Positions 6,709 to 13,737 of a DNA stretch of 13,737 nt are shown piece by piece. The notes below the pieces were generated by a model. That model was not told where the DNA came from. It saw nothing but the letters and a program-made list of their open reading frames with translations, and ran no database searches. The first letter of the stretch is position 1, and every line of letters begins with the position of its first letter. The position numbers were made by a program, and so were the translations under genes. Source of the stretch: CAYGLF01 sp964350945 (lineage in GTDB: Bacteria > Chlamydiota > Chlamydiia > Chlamydiales > JAAZZY01); contig CAYGLF010000021.1 of NCBI GenBank assembly GCA_964350945.1, forward strand, positions 1-13,737, written 5' to 3'.

Positions 6709-8034
6709 ATGTCCATAGCGCCCTTTATAAGACAGCGCCTTTTATTCATGCCCTTGGCCATTGTAGCCATTTTATGTGTTAATTTTTTGCTGATCCACTC
6801 GGTTCAAGATTCCCTTTTAAAACCGACGAAGGGGGAACTTGAAATGGACGATATCTGTTTTCAGGCAAATGGTTTTAGTGAGGATGATTTTTCAAAAGAG
6901 TATGGGCTTAACCTACCTCTGATTTTAAATACCTGGCCTTGGATGAAAACTTCAACGCTTAAAAAGAAAATAGACCTCAAAGAGCTTAATTTACCTTCTA
7001 TTGCACCCTACACTCTACGGCAGCTACGTAAAATTTACCTTAAGGGCCCCGATGATTTTACATTTAAACTCATCGCTATGGGGCAGATGAAAAAAATAAG
7101 TAGAGGGATTGTATTCGAGCAAAATAAGCCTCCCATAGAACAAACTCCACTTTTTAATCAGTTGGAAGATCTATTACTGCATCAAGATTCTATGACCCAA
7201 GATCCATGGGTTCTTCCCGATGAGAAAAGCTCTTGGCTTGAAAATATACAAGTGCTTTTTTTTAAAACGCGTCTTGCTTGCTACGTTCGCAAGTTGGTGT
7301 CTCTCGATTTTGGAACTTTACGGTATCAGTCAGATCAGAAAGTTTGCCACAGCGTAATAAAGCGCTTGAAAACTTCAGGGAAGCTTTTGGTCGTATCTTT
7401 GATTTTAACATGGGCATTTTCACATCTTTTGGGTCTGATCATGGCGCTTAAAATGCAGAAGTGGTCAGGACGTTTTCTAACCATTTTTTGCAGTCTTTTA
7501 TATGCGACCCCTCTCTACATTATGATTCCCTTTTTAATTGAAAAGCTAGGGATTGGTTATCAGCTTCCATTTTATAACTTAAAAATGGAGCGATTGAGTG
7601 AATGGATCTTACCTATGATTGCATTGACTTATGGAGGTATTGCCATTTACTCGAAGCTAAGTGCTGCGCTTTTTACTCAGTTATTTTGCCAAGAGCATCT
7701 TTTGGTTGCCAAAGCTAAAGGACTGCAGATGGCTCGCTTAATATGGGTACACACCCTGCGGCAAGCAATCATAACGACCACTCCTTTACTTTTAGGTTCG
7801 ATCAGCTTTTTTATGGGCTCTTTGGTGGTGGTGGAGACACTCTTTGAAATTGATGGATTTGGAAGCTTTTTTTATCAGGCAATTTTACAAAAAGATACCA
7901 ACGTTTTGATTTTCTCCACGCTTATTTTATCCCTCCTCTCTTTAGGAGGTTATTTTTTAGCCGATTTATTTTTATATCAATTCGACCCAAGGATTAGACG
8001 TCATGTCGATCAACGAGTTTTTAAAGCAGTTTAA
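6709..8034 (+). CDS. oppB: Oligopeptide ABC transporter permease with large periplasmic insertion
   Basis: Inner-membrane channel subunit of the peptide importer. Six helices are predictable: about 11-31, 225-247, 258-278, 298-322, 353-377 and 398-424. Typical OppB signs include YGLNLPL (65-71), the DFGTL turn (200-204), the EAA coupling loop HLLVAKAKGLQMARL followed by HTLRQA (330-353), and ETLFEIDGFG (376-385). The protein has 441 aa against about 305-340 for common OppB/DppB. The surplus is an extra 120 or so residues between YGLNLPL and DFGTL, on the periplasmic side after helix 1. YejB-type permeases also have a longer loop here. ATG 6709 has only a weak AAAG upstream. The 3' end overlaps oppC by 32 nt, so the two are likely translationally coupled. 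Confidence 0.93.
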   Translation: MSIAPFIRQRLLFMPLAIVAILCVNFLLIHSVQDSLLKPTKGELEMDDICFQANGFSEDDFSKEYGLNLPLILNTWPWMKTSTLKKKIDLKELNLPSIAPYTLRQLRKIYLKGPDDFTFKLIAMGQMKKISRGIVFEQNKPPIEQTPLFNQLEDLLLHQDSMTQDPWVLPDEKSSWLENIQVLFFKTRLACYVRKLVSLDFGTLRYQSDQKVCHSVIKRLKTSGKLLVVSLILTWAFSHLLGLIMALKMQKWSGRFLTIFCSLLYATPLYIMIPFLIEKLGIGYQLPFYNLKMERLSEWILPMIALTYGGIAIYSKLSAALFTQLFCQEHLLVAKAKGLQMARLIWVHTLRQAIITTTPLLLGSISFFMGSLVVVETLFEIDGFGSFFYQAILQKDTNVLIFSTLILSLLSLGGYFLADLFLYQFDPRIRRHVDQRVFKAV

Positions 8035-9136
8035 GAAAAATAAAGCAGCTAAAAGAAGTGTCGCTTGTGTGGTTGTAGTTTTACTGTTTGGGATCTATGC
8101 CCCACTCTTTGCTTCTTCTAAGCCGCTTTTGGTCATAGCTAATCGCCAGTTTTTCTTTCCTCTATGGAGTCACCTTTTTGATAAAAGCTTCTTTACTCAT
8201 AAGCTCGACTTATTTTTTAATTTGCTAATGTTCACGCTTCCATTAACTGTTTTTTTTACAGTGATTTTTAGAAGGCGAAGAAAAAAAGTATGGGGGGTGA
8301 TGGCTCTATTGCAAGTGCTCCTATTTATGGGAGTGTGCTCACCTTCTTTTAATGTGAGGGGGAGCTTTCAAAGTTCGATAGCCCAAGAAGCAACGGTGGT
8401 GATTCAACCTTTGCTCGTTCAAAAACACTGGCAAGAAAATGCTTTAGATCAACACTCCGATTCTCTTTTAAAAGCAGTTAGGGTAAACGGTAAAAGTTTG
8501 TGGGCAGCTTTACTATTTGGAATACGTTATAGCCTTGCGACTGCAGCGTTGTCCGTTGCTCTAACATTTTTAATAGGCACTACCTTGGGGGCCATTGCTG
8601 GTTACTATGGAGGAAAAAGTGATCTTTTTATTGGTAGGCTAATCGAAGTCTGGGAGGCTTTGCCTACCTTTTTTGTCCTCCTATTAATCGCTTCTTTTTC
8701 TGGAGGGATGAATTTTATCACATTAATTGTTGCCCTTGCCTTGTTTAGTTGGACATCCATTGCAAGGGTCGTTCGTTTAGAAATTTTGAAGCAAAAGTCG
8801 ATGAGCTATATTGAAGTTTTACAAGGTATGGGATATCGCCCCTCTTTGATTTTATTAAGGCACGTCCTTCCCAATAGCTACCCCTCGCTTATTACTTTAG
8901 CTCCCTTTGCCCTTATCAGTGCAATTATCATTGAATCCGCCCTGTCATTTTTAGGGGTCGGCCACATCGAGAGCTGTTCCATCGGCCAGTTGATTGATGA
9001 AGCAAGGCGTCTCTATCCTTTAGAGCCCAGTCTATTTTGGCCTCCTGCTCTCTTTCTAATCATTTTATTGTTGAGTCTCACTTACCTCGGGGATCTTTTA
9101 AAAAAGATGCTCCAACATAAGCAGCGGGTGATTTAA
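8003..9136 (+). CDS. oppC: Oligopeptide ABC transporter permease
   Basis: Second channel subunit, partner of OppB. It shows the usual OppC start, a helix ending YAPLFA (17-37), and a C-terminal BPD_transp_1 domain from about 165. That domain contains RYSLATAALSVALTF, GYYGGKSD, WEALPTFFVLLLIASFSG, an EAA loop YIEVLQGMGYRPSLILLRHVLPN (269-291 in two halves), ESALSFLGVG (311-320) and a final helix at 345-367. Unusual is a second hydrophobic pair at about 68-89 and 97-113 with a basic RRRRKK turn between, plus a periplasmic stretch to about 165, which brings the length to 377 against about 300. ATG 8003 has AAGGA at 7989-7993, inside oppB. The gene ends 2 bp before the convergent pit gene. No ATPase gene follows, which is odd for an opp operon. 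Confidence 0.93.
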   Translation: MSINEFLKQFKKNKAAKRSVACVVVVLLFGIYAPLFASSKPLLVIANRQFFFPLWSHLFDKSFFTHKLDLFFNLLMFTLPLTVFFTVIFRRRRKKVWGVMALLQVLLFMGVCSPSFNVRGSFQSSIAQEATVVIQPLLVQKHWQENALDQHSDSLLKAVRVNGKSLWAALLFGIRYSLATAALSVALTFLIGTTLGAIAGYYGGKSDLFIGRLIEVWEALPTFFVLLLIASFSGGMNFITLIVALALFSWTSIARVVRLEILKQKSMSYIEVLQGMGYRPSLILLRHVLPNSYPSLITLAPFALISAIIIESALSFLGVGHIESCSIGQLIDEARRLYPLEPSLFWPPALFLIILLLSLTYLGDLLKKMLQHKQRVI

Positions 9137-9156
9137 GCCTAAAGAAATATAGGCTT
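9135..9156. terminator. Weak inverted repeat at oppC/pit convergence
   Basis: AAGCCTA (9135-9141) and TAGGCTT (9150-9156) form a perfect 7-bp stem with an 8-nt loop, overlapping both stop codons. It could end transcription from either side, but no U-run follows on either strand and only 3 of the 7 pairs are G-C. Treat it as a weak candidate. Confidence 0.3.
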
Positions 9157-10560
9157 TAAAATGTAGTAGGTAATGATGGTGAAAATAGCCCCCGCAGGGA
9201 TCGTGATCACCCAAGCTGCGACGATATCTTTAAGGACCCCTAAATTTAGAGCTCCAATACCACGAGCAAGCCCTACTCCTAAGATCGCACCAATTAGAGT
9301 GTGAGTGGTTGAAATAGGAAGCCCGAGTTTAGAAGCAAATAAGATGGTCGCTGCAGCGCTAATTTCTGCAGCAAATCCTCGGGTCGGGGTTAGGTCTGTA
9401 ATTTTTTTTCCAACCGTTTCAATCACACGCCAGCCCCAGGTCATCAGCCCGACCACAATACCGGCTCCACCAAGAGCTAGAAGCCATAGTGGTGTTTGAG
9501 TGGCCATAGTCACTGTCTTATGCTTGATAATTGCAATAATAGAGGCAAGAGGGCCAATGGCATTCGCGACGTCATTAGCTCCATGTGCAAAAGCAACAAA
9601 ACAAGCGCTTAAGATTTGCAAGTAAGCAAACACTTTCTCGACTTGGCTGGTTTCATGCCCCGTCACTTGAAGGTCAATCTGCTTTTTAGCACCGTGAGCG
9701 GCTAAGGACAGATCTTTTAGCATGTGAGCCACATTTGCTTGTAATTCCCCATTTGCTAGTGTTTCTGTACGACGTAAGTGCTTGATTGATTTATGCAGCC
9801 CTTTGAGGAGCTGGAAATCAACTTGTTTTTTTAAGGTGGTCTCTTGTGGACTCGTTCTGATTTTTCTTTTAAAGAAAAAAGAGGAAAAAAGGGCAGCGAG
9901 CACTCCCAGCAAGATGGCAAGGCCAAGCGCGGGGAGAAATGTAAAGTTAAGGTGCAGCTTTTTTAAACCACCGACAAATAACCCTAATCCCAAAATTAAG
10001 AATGAAAAAAATACAAAATAAGGGGTGAGTTTTCGTGCAGAGACGAGGGGATTTGCAGAAAATAAGATCTTTTTTTGGATGAGGCTAAAGACAATGTAGC
10101 TGACAGTGGCGCCCAAAAGGGGAGACAGAATCCAGCTAATGACAATTGTCGAAATTTTAGACCAGTAGATTGCTTGAGGACCTACAATAATGAGGCCAAA
10201 TCCAAGTAGGGCGCCAATAATGGAGTGGGTGGTAGAAACAGGCCAGCCATTGTAAGAGGCGAGTTGCAGCCAGATGCCAGTTCCAAGTAAAGCCGCGATC
10301 ATTCCCACCGCGAGCATCATGGGATTTAAAGAAAAAGCAGTGATGTCCAAGATGCCGTGTTGAATGGTTTCAGAGACTTGTGAGCCGACTAAAAATGCCC
10401 CAGCAAATTCTAAAATAGCAGCGAGAATGACCGCTTTTCTTAGGGTGAGCGCCTTGGAGCCTACTGAAGTTCCCATCGCATTGGCGACATCATTCGCACC
10501 AATATTCCAGGTCATGTAAAATCCAAAGACTAAACTTAAAACTAAAAGGGCTGTTTCCAT
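9139..10560 (-). CDS. pit: PiT-family inorganic phosphate transporter
   Basis: Inner-membrane low-affinity phosphate (often metal-phosphate) symporter, PHO4 family, 473 aa. The internal duplication that defines the family is clear. GANDVANA occurs at 21-28 and 327-334, and the second signature appears as PVSTTHSIIGALLGFG (107-122) and PISTTHTLIGAILGVG (415-430). About ten hydrophobic segments are visible, with a charged cytoplasmic loop from about 231 to 310 between the halves. The ATG at 10558-10560 has CAGGTAGT just upstream. The DUF47 gene ends 15 bp before it, so both belong to one operon with the regulator-like gene first. PiT plus DUF47 is a widespread pair, and a close equivalent exists in C. 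trachomatis as I recall. Confidence 0.95.
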   Translation of the reverse strand: METALLVLSLVFGFYMTWNIGANDVANAMGTSVGSKALTLRKAVILAAILEFAGAFLVGSQVSETIQHGILDITAFSLNPMMLAVGMIAALLGTGIWLQLASYNGWPVSTTHSIIGALLGFGLIIVGPQAIYWSKISTIVISWILSPLLGATVSYIVFSLIQKKILFSANPLVSARKLTPYFVFFSFLILGLGLFVGGLKKLHLNFTFLPALGLAILLGVLAALFSSFFFKRKIRTSPQETTLKKQVDFQLLKGLHKSIKHLRRTETLANGELQANVAHMLKDLSLAAHGAKKQIDLQVTGHETSQVEKVFAYLQILSACFVAFAHGANDVANAIGPLASIIAIIKHKTVTMATQTPLWLLALGGAGIVVGLMTWGWRVIETVGKKITDLTPTRGFAAEISAAATILFASKLGLPISTTHTLIGAILGVGLARGIGALNLGVLKDIVAAWVITIPAGAIFTIITYYILKPIFL

Positions 10561-10575
10561 ACTACCTGGTTATAA

Positions 10576-11250
10576 TTATCTTCTTTCTATAGTCGTTCGA
10601 ATGCAGTTTGCAAGCTTTTCTGATAGATCTGATATTTTGGCGATGCTTTCTACAATGCGCATTAACAAATGGAAGGTTGTATAAGGAAAGGCATCTTCTA
10701 AGTTAAAGAGCTTTTTTAAAAATATGCGTTGATCTAAGTCTACCTGATGTTCTTGATAAGCGACATCTTCAGCAAGGGCTCGAACGGTTTCTGCTTCAAT
10801 TCCTCCGAAAGAGGACTGAAAGAGTTCGTTGAGCTCAGCAATGACTTGGAAAACTTTTTCAAAGCAGCGAATGTTACTTTCTAAAAAGCTTTCGAAATCT
10901 TGGGTAAGCTCTGGGGTTACTTGAATTTTTTTCAGCGAAAGTAAAATAGCGACGTCTTCAGCAGTGTCTGCAATATTGTCTTGGATAGTAAGAATATTTA
11001 ATAGGGTTTCACGCTCAATGGGCAAGAAAATGTTTTTGGGCAGTTGATTGCGAATCTCATTTTTTGAGAGATCAGCAATATGCTCAAGCTTTGAGATCTC
11101 AATGGAGAGAAGCTCTACTTGATTCCAGTCTTGCATCTTGAGAGCTTTGAAAGCATCGCGCAATTTCAAGACACAGTTTGAAACGCATTTCATATGCTCT
11201 TGAAGTGGAAAAAAAGGTGATTTTCCGAATAAACTTGCGAGCGCTTTCAT
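10576..11250 (-). CDS. DUF47 / PhoU-like protein, partner of PiT
   Basis: A 224-aa all-helical cytoplasmic protein of the PhoU-related DUF47 family (TIGR00153 type), thought to regulate or assist the neighbouring PiT transporter. The family opening LFGKSPFFPLQEHM is at residues 7-20. Further signs are a PhoU-like IEISKLEHIADLSKNEIRNQL segment (about 50-70), a DNIADTAED acidic helix, and a second similar half ending ISDLSEKLANCIRTTIERR. ATG 11250 is chosen because it places the conserved opening at the N-terminus and gives the normal length. Longer forms from TTG 11313 (245 aa) or ATG 11286 remain open, but a good promoter match occupies that stretch. No start has a clear Shine-Dalgarno. pit follows 15 bp downstream. 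Confidence 0.9.
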   Translation of the reverse strand: MKALASLFGKSPFFPLQEHMKCVSNCVLKLRDAFKALKMQDWNQVELLSIEISKLEHIADLSKNEIRNQLPKNIFLPIERETLLNILTIQDNIADTAEDVAILLSLKKIQVTPELTQDFESFLESNIRCFEKVFQVIAELNELFQSSFGGIEAETVRALAEDVAYQEHQVDLDQRIFLKKLFNLEDAFPYTTFHLLMRIVESIAKISDLSEKLANCIRTTIERR

Positions 11251-11284
11251 AATTGTTTTTTGCCATATTAAATTTGATGCGACC

Positions 11285-11313
11285 ATTTTATAGGATGTGC
11301 TGGATTTATTCAA
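11285..11313 (-). promoter_or_regulatory. Candidate promoter for the DUF47-pit operon
   Basis: On the minus strand, TTGAAT (11308-11313, 4 of 6) and TAAAAT (11285-11290, 5 of 6) are spaced 17 bp apart. Transcription would begin near 11278, giving a 28-nt leader to ATG 11250. It would exclude the longer DUF47 starts at 11286 and 11313. Confidence 0.45.
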
Positions 11314-11492
11314 CTGCTACCAAGAAGAAGGTAATATTTTTTTGGATTTTTTTTAAAATTTGAGAGAGTGAATCTTGAGGGATGACAACATAGCAGTGAA
11401 TTAAAATATTTAATATCAGCCTTCAGAGGCTCTTGAACTAAGCAAAGACTTTTCAATTGTTTTTAAGAAAGGAATCGGAATAAGCTTCTAAC
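11314..11492. other. Divergent intergenic region, pit operon / dppD
   Basis: Together with the promoter stretch just to its left, this makes about 240 bp without a gene. It contains an AT-only dyad, ATTAAA and TTTAAT around a 3-bp centre (11400-11414), and a small hairpin AGCCT-TCAG-AGGCT (11418-11431). I found no convincing -35/-10 pair for the plus-strand ATPase gene; TTGAAC at 11433-11438 is the best -35 but has no good -10. No RNA gene or riboswitch is recognisable. Confidence 0.4.
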
Positions 11493-12215
11493 ATGCAAAA
11501 ATTAATAGAAGTAAATAACCTATCTGTTCGTTGTGACAATTATCGTTATTTACTCAGGTCTGTTTTTCTTGAAATACACGCTGGTGAGACATGGGCGCTC
11601 ATGGGGCCTTCTGGATCAGGAAAAACGACTCTTGCTTTAGCTATTATGGGGTTATTGAGTATTGATCTAAGGCAAGAGGGCGAGGTTTCTCTTTTAGGTC
11701 ATAACCTAAAAAATTTGAATGAAGTAGAGCGATCTAAGCTGAGAAAAAAAGGGGTCGCTATGGTTTTTCAAGATCCTTCGGTAAGTTTAAACCCCTTTTT
11801 CACTATTGGCTTTCAATTACAAGAAACGGTTGGTAAAAACTCAAAATTATCAAAAAAAGAGCGTAGAGAATATGCAAGGCGGGTTTTAGAAGAAGTTGGA
11901 TTTTCTAATCCGTTGGATTTGATGAAGCGCTATGCACATGAGCTTTCTGGGGGAGAGAAGCAACGCGCTTTGATTGCAATGGCATTAATACAAGAGCCTC
12001 AAGTGCTCATCGCTGACGAGCCTACTGCTTCGCTAGACTTTATTCTCAAAATTGAAATTCTTCAACTACTTCAGCGGATTCAAGAAAAGAGAGGGCTTGC
12101 TCTTATTCTAATTACACATGATCCACGCATTGCCTTTAAAATGGCTTCCAAAGTATGGGTAATCGAAGATAAAAAATTAAGCGTTCGCGATCGTGCGGTA
12201 AGCTTGAAGTGTTAG
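11493..12215 (+). CDS. dppD: DppD/OppD-type ABC transporter ATPase, short form
   Basis: ATP-hydrolysing subunit of a peptide-type ABC transporter. All catalytic elements are present: Walker A GPSGSGKTT (38-46), Q-loop FQDPSVSLNP (92-101, the SLNP being typical of peptide importers), signature LSGGEKQR (151-158), Walker B VLIADEPT (171-178), D-loop ASLD (179-182) and switch His209 in ITHDP. The 240 aa end with the nucleotide-binding domain. The C-terminal oligo_HPY extension usual in OppD/DppD (about 320-350 aa) is missing. No second ATPase (DppF/OppF) follows; instead the last 39 bp are overlapped tail to tail by a glycosyltransferase gene. ATG 11493 has only a distant AGGA. It may serve the OppABC set at 4737-9136, together with another ATPase elsewhere, or act as a homodimer. 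The symbol follows the chlamydial convention and is a family-level assignment. Confidence 0.85.
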   Translation: MQKLIEVNNLSVRCDNYRYLLRSVFLEIHAGETWALMGPSGSGKTTLALAIMGLLSIDLRQEGEVSLLGHNLKNLNEVERSKLRKKGVAMVFQDPSVSLNPFFTIGFQLQETVGKNSKLSKKERREYARRVLEEVGFSNPLDLMKRYAHELSGGEKQRALIAMALIQEPQVLIADEPTASLDFILKIEILQLLQRIQEKRGLALILITHDPRIAFKMASKVWVIEDKKLSVRDRAVSLKC

Positions 12216-13235
12216 AGCAAATGTTTTTTCATGATTGAATTTTTTCGCTTGCTCAATGCCCATCTGTACTTTTTCTTGGCACAGGGTTGGATTGTTTAAA
12301 ACTTGTAGCAGCGTTGAGCTTACAGTGTCTATGTGATTGTCAGAAGGGTGAATCGCAGCTTCTCCCACCACCTCAGGAAGAGAGCTGTTATTGAAGCAAA
12401 CGACCGGTGTTTGGCAGTGCATAGCTTCTAAGGGGGGGAATCCAAATCCCTCATATTCCGATAAAAAAGTCAAAGCTGTTGCGTGCGAGTAGAGGTACTT
12501 TAAATCTTGTTTTTCAGGGAGCTGAACTAAAATGACGCGATCGCCAAGTCCTTGGCTTAGAATCTCTTTATGGTAAGTATAGTGGCTGTTTACACAGTTT
12601 CCCCCACAAAATAAAGGACCTGCTAAGACCAAATTAATGTCTGAGAGTTTCTCTTGTAGAATCAGCTTTTTAAAAGCGCGTAGCAAAAGGTCGATGCGCT
12701 TGCGATCTTCAAGTCTTCCCAAGAAAAAAAAGTAAGGGGCGTTGGGGATCTTATATTTGTTCAATATATTGGCATCAAGAGCCTTGTGAAATGTCTGTGG
12801 GCATACAGCAAGGGGGGTTACAAAAATTTTATGAGGATCAAACTCATAGTATTGGATGAGATCTTGTTTGGTATGCTCCGAAGGGACGATCGCCCAGCAT
12901 TTTTTGATAGACTTCATGACTAAGGGGTGCTTGTAGCTCATGGTGGCTAGCCACTCAGGAAAAAGCCAGATAATCAGGTCATGAACTGTGATGACGACTT
13001 TTGTTTTGCTGTTTTGGTGGTAAAAAGTAGGGGCTGCTAAACTGTGGGTTAAAAGGTGGAAGATGTCGTAATTTGTTAGGGGAGGATCGAGTCGATGAGA
13101 AAAATGCAACTCTATGTCAGGGCACAGCATCAGCCCGTCAATTAAGTCTCGAACATAACGATAGACACCTGTTCGATGCTCCTTGATATGACGAGCGCGA
13201 AACAAAGGAGATTGTTCTAAGGCAATTTTTAGCAA
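12177..13235 (-). CDS. GT4-family glycosyltransferase
   Basis: A 352-aa GT-B fold glycosyltransferase, group 1 (GT4), cytoplasmic or loosely membrane-bound, moving a sugar from a nucleotide donor to an acceptor I cannot identify. Landmarks: the acceptor-loop-like HRTGVYRYVRDL (20-31), ITVHDL (82-87), VPSEHTKQDL (117-126), the start of the second domain FLGRLEDRKRIDLLLRAF (171-188), and the E-x7-E motif EGFGFPPLE (262-270) followed by LPEVVGEAA. These resemble mannosyl- and rhamnosyltransferases of surface polysaccharide pathways. The TTG start (13233-13235) leaves the expected first strand LKIALE at the N-terminus. Its Shine-Dalgarno is weak. It begins 12 bp after the stop of the upstream membrane protein gene, so the two are likely co-transcribed. 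Confidence 0.9.
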   Translation of the reverse strand: MLKIALEQSPLFRARHIKEHRTGVYRYVRDLIDGLMLCPDIELHFSHRLDPPLTNYDIFHLLTHSLAAPTFYHQNSKTKVVITVHDLIIWLFPEWLATMSYKHPLVMKSIKKCWAIVPSEHTKQDLIQYYEFDPHKIFVTPLAVCPQTFHKALDANILNKYKIPNAPYFFFLGRLEDRKRIDLLLRAFKKLILQEKLSDINLVLAGPLFCGGNCVNSHYTYHKEILSQGLGDRVILVQLPEKQDLKYLYSHATALTFLSEYEGFGFPPLEAMHCQTPVVCFNNSSLPEVVGEAAIHPSDNHIDTVSSTLLQVLNNPTLCQEKVQMGIEQAKKFNHEKTFALTLQAYRTIANA

Positions 13236-13247
13236 TGAAACAGTTTC

Positions 13248-13664
13248 TTATTGATGGGGATCTTGGTGATCATCCTTTTTTTTCATACAAAAGATACCGT
13301 GTCTTACACTAATTCCAGCAGGAATACCGATTAAAATCCCCATCATAATTGTTGGGATAATAAAGGCTAGAATAACCGAGATGACGGCCACTATAATGTG
13401 AACGACTAGTTCTTGTTTTTTTAGGAAATTACAGGCTGAACAGGCCGTGTTTTTCATAAAGGAGAATAAAAACAGCCCCAGTAAAAAGCCAATCCCTGTG
13501 AAAATAACAGCTGCACGAGGCGCTTTAACAAGTGAGTAGATAAAAGCGATAACGACAGCAATTAAGTAAAAGATCTCAACGAAGTAATTTGCAAACAGCG
13601 ACTGTGTTGCCTGTACTTTAGGATCATTTTTCATTTCCTTGTACTTGTCTTGTAGATTTTTCAT
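13248..13664 (-). CDS. Small polytopic membrane protein, function unknown
   Basis: A 138-aa protein I do not recognise. A charged N-terminus (1-25) precedes four hydrophobic segments at about 28-46, 51-69, 85-103 and 103-120, and the tail is His/Asp/Lys-rich. Between helices 2 and 3 is a CSAC pair (C75, C78) next to basic residues, and another cysteine (C126) lies after the last helix. ATG 13664 has no close Shine-Dalgarno. The frame is open for another 16 codons upstream but offers no ATG, GTG or TTG before a stop. It lies 12 bp ahead of the glycosyltransferase gene, so an envelope or glycan-export role is conceivable but rests on position alone. Confidence 0.7.
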   Translation of the reverse strand: MKNLQDKYKEMKNDPKVQATQSLFANYFVEIFYLIAVVIAFIYSLVKAPRAAVIFTGIGFLLGLFLFSFMKNTACSACNFLKKQELVVHIIVAVISVILAFIIPTIMMGILIGIPAGISVRHGIFCMKKKDDHQDPHQ

Positions 13665-13737
13665 GTCAGATTTAAGATCGCTATCCTTATCTTCATCATG
13701 GTGTGGTTTTTGTTACAGATGATGGGGCAGAGTCTGA

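Noticed and set aside
9305..10021. Frames of 64 and 79 codons opposite pit
   Set aside because: Antisense shadows of the conserved transporter.
13696..13737. Possible last 13 codons of another minus-strand gene running in from the right edge
   Set aside because: The open frame ending TGA at 13696-13698 is too short to support a gene.

Overview
The window looks like a chromosomal segment of a Chlamydiae bacterium, most likely one of the environmental (amoeba- or arthropod-associated) families and not Chlamydia itself. The basis is content and order. hemH sits beside an orphan family-3 solute-binding lipoprotein. An oppA-oppB-oppC set has no ATPase genes. A PiT phosphate permease sits with a DUF47 (PhoU-like) partner next to a DppD-type ATPase. 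From memory, each of these groupings exists in Chlamydia trachomatis as a separate locus (about CT485-486, CT478-480 and CT689-692). The moderate-to-low G+C, frequent TTG starts and very tight gene packing fit. I recognise no rRNA, tRNA, CRISPR array, insertion sequence or phage gene.

Layout. (1) 72-821, minus: an unrecognised basic protein transcribed alone from a perfect-consensus housekeeping promoter. A 14-bp tandem duplication covers its start codon and an 8-G tract lies near its 3' end. (2) 1014-2820: ferrochelatase (minus) diverging from a solute-binding lipoprotein (plus), with only 28 bp between the start codons. (3) 2825-4078, minus: a 12-helix MFS transporter with a TTG start. (4) 4290-9136, plus: a small exported Cys-containing protein, then OppA, OppB and OppC. 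(5) 9139-11250, minus: a DUF47/PhoU-like protein followed by a PiT phosphate transporter, one operon. (6) 11493-12215, plus: a single short DppD-type ATPase whose 3' end overlaps the next gene tail to tail. (7) 12177-13664, minus: a small polytopic membrane protein followed by a GT4 glycosyltransferase.

How the genes may work together. OppA would capture peptides in the periplasm and pass them through OppB/OppC. ATP hydrolysis must come from ATPases encoded elsewhere, or partly from the DppD-like protein 2.4 kb downstream. Both permeases are larger than usual: OppB carries a periplasmic insertion and OppC an extra hydrophobic pair. PiT and DUF47 form a standard phosphate uptake pair. Ferrochelatase completes haem synthesis. 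The glycosyltransferase probably acts on a surface polysaccharide or lipid, acceptor unknown.

I see no obviously new system. The most unusual points are the start-codon duplication and G8 tract in the first gene, the enlarged OppB/OppC, the lone shortened ATPase, and the uncharacterised exported Cys-containing protein ahead of oppA.
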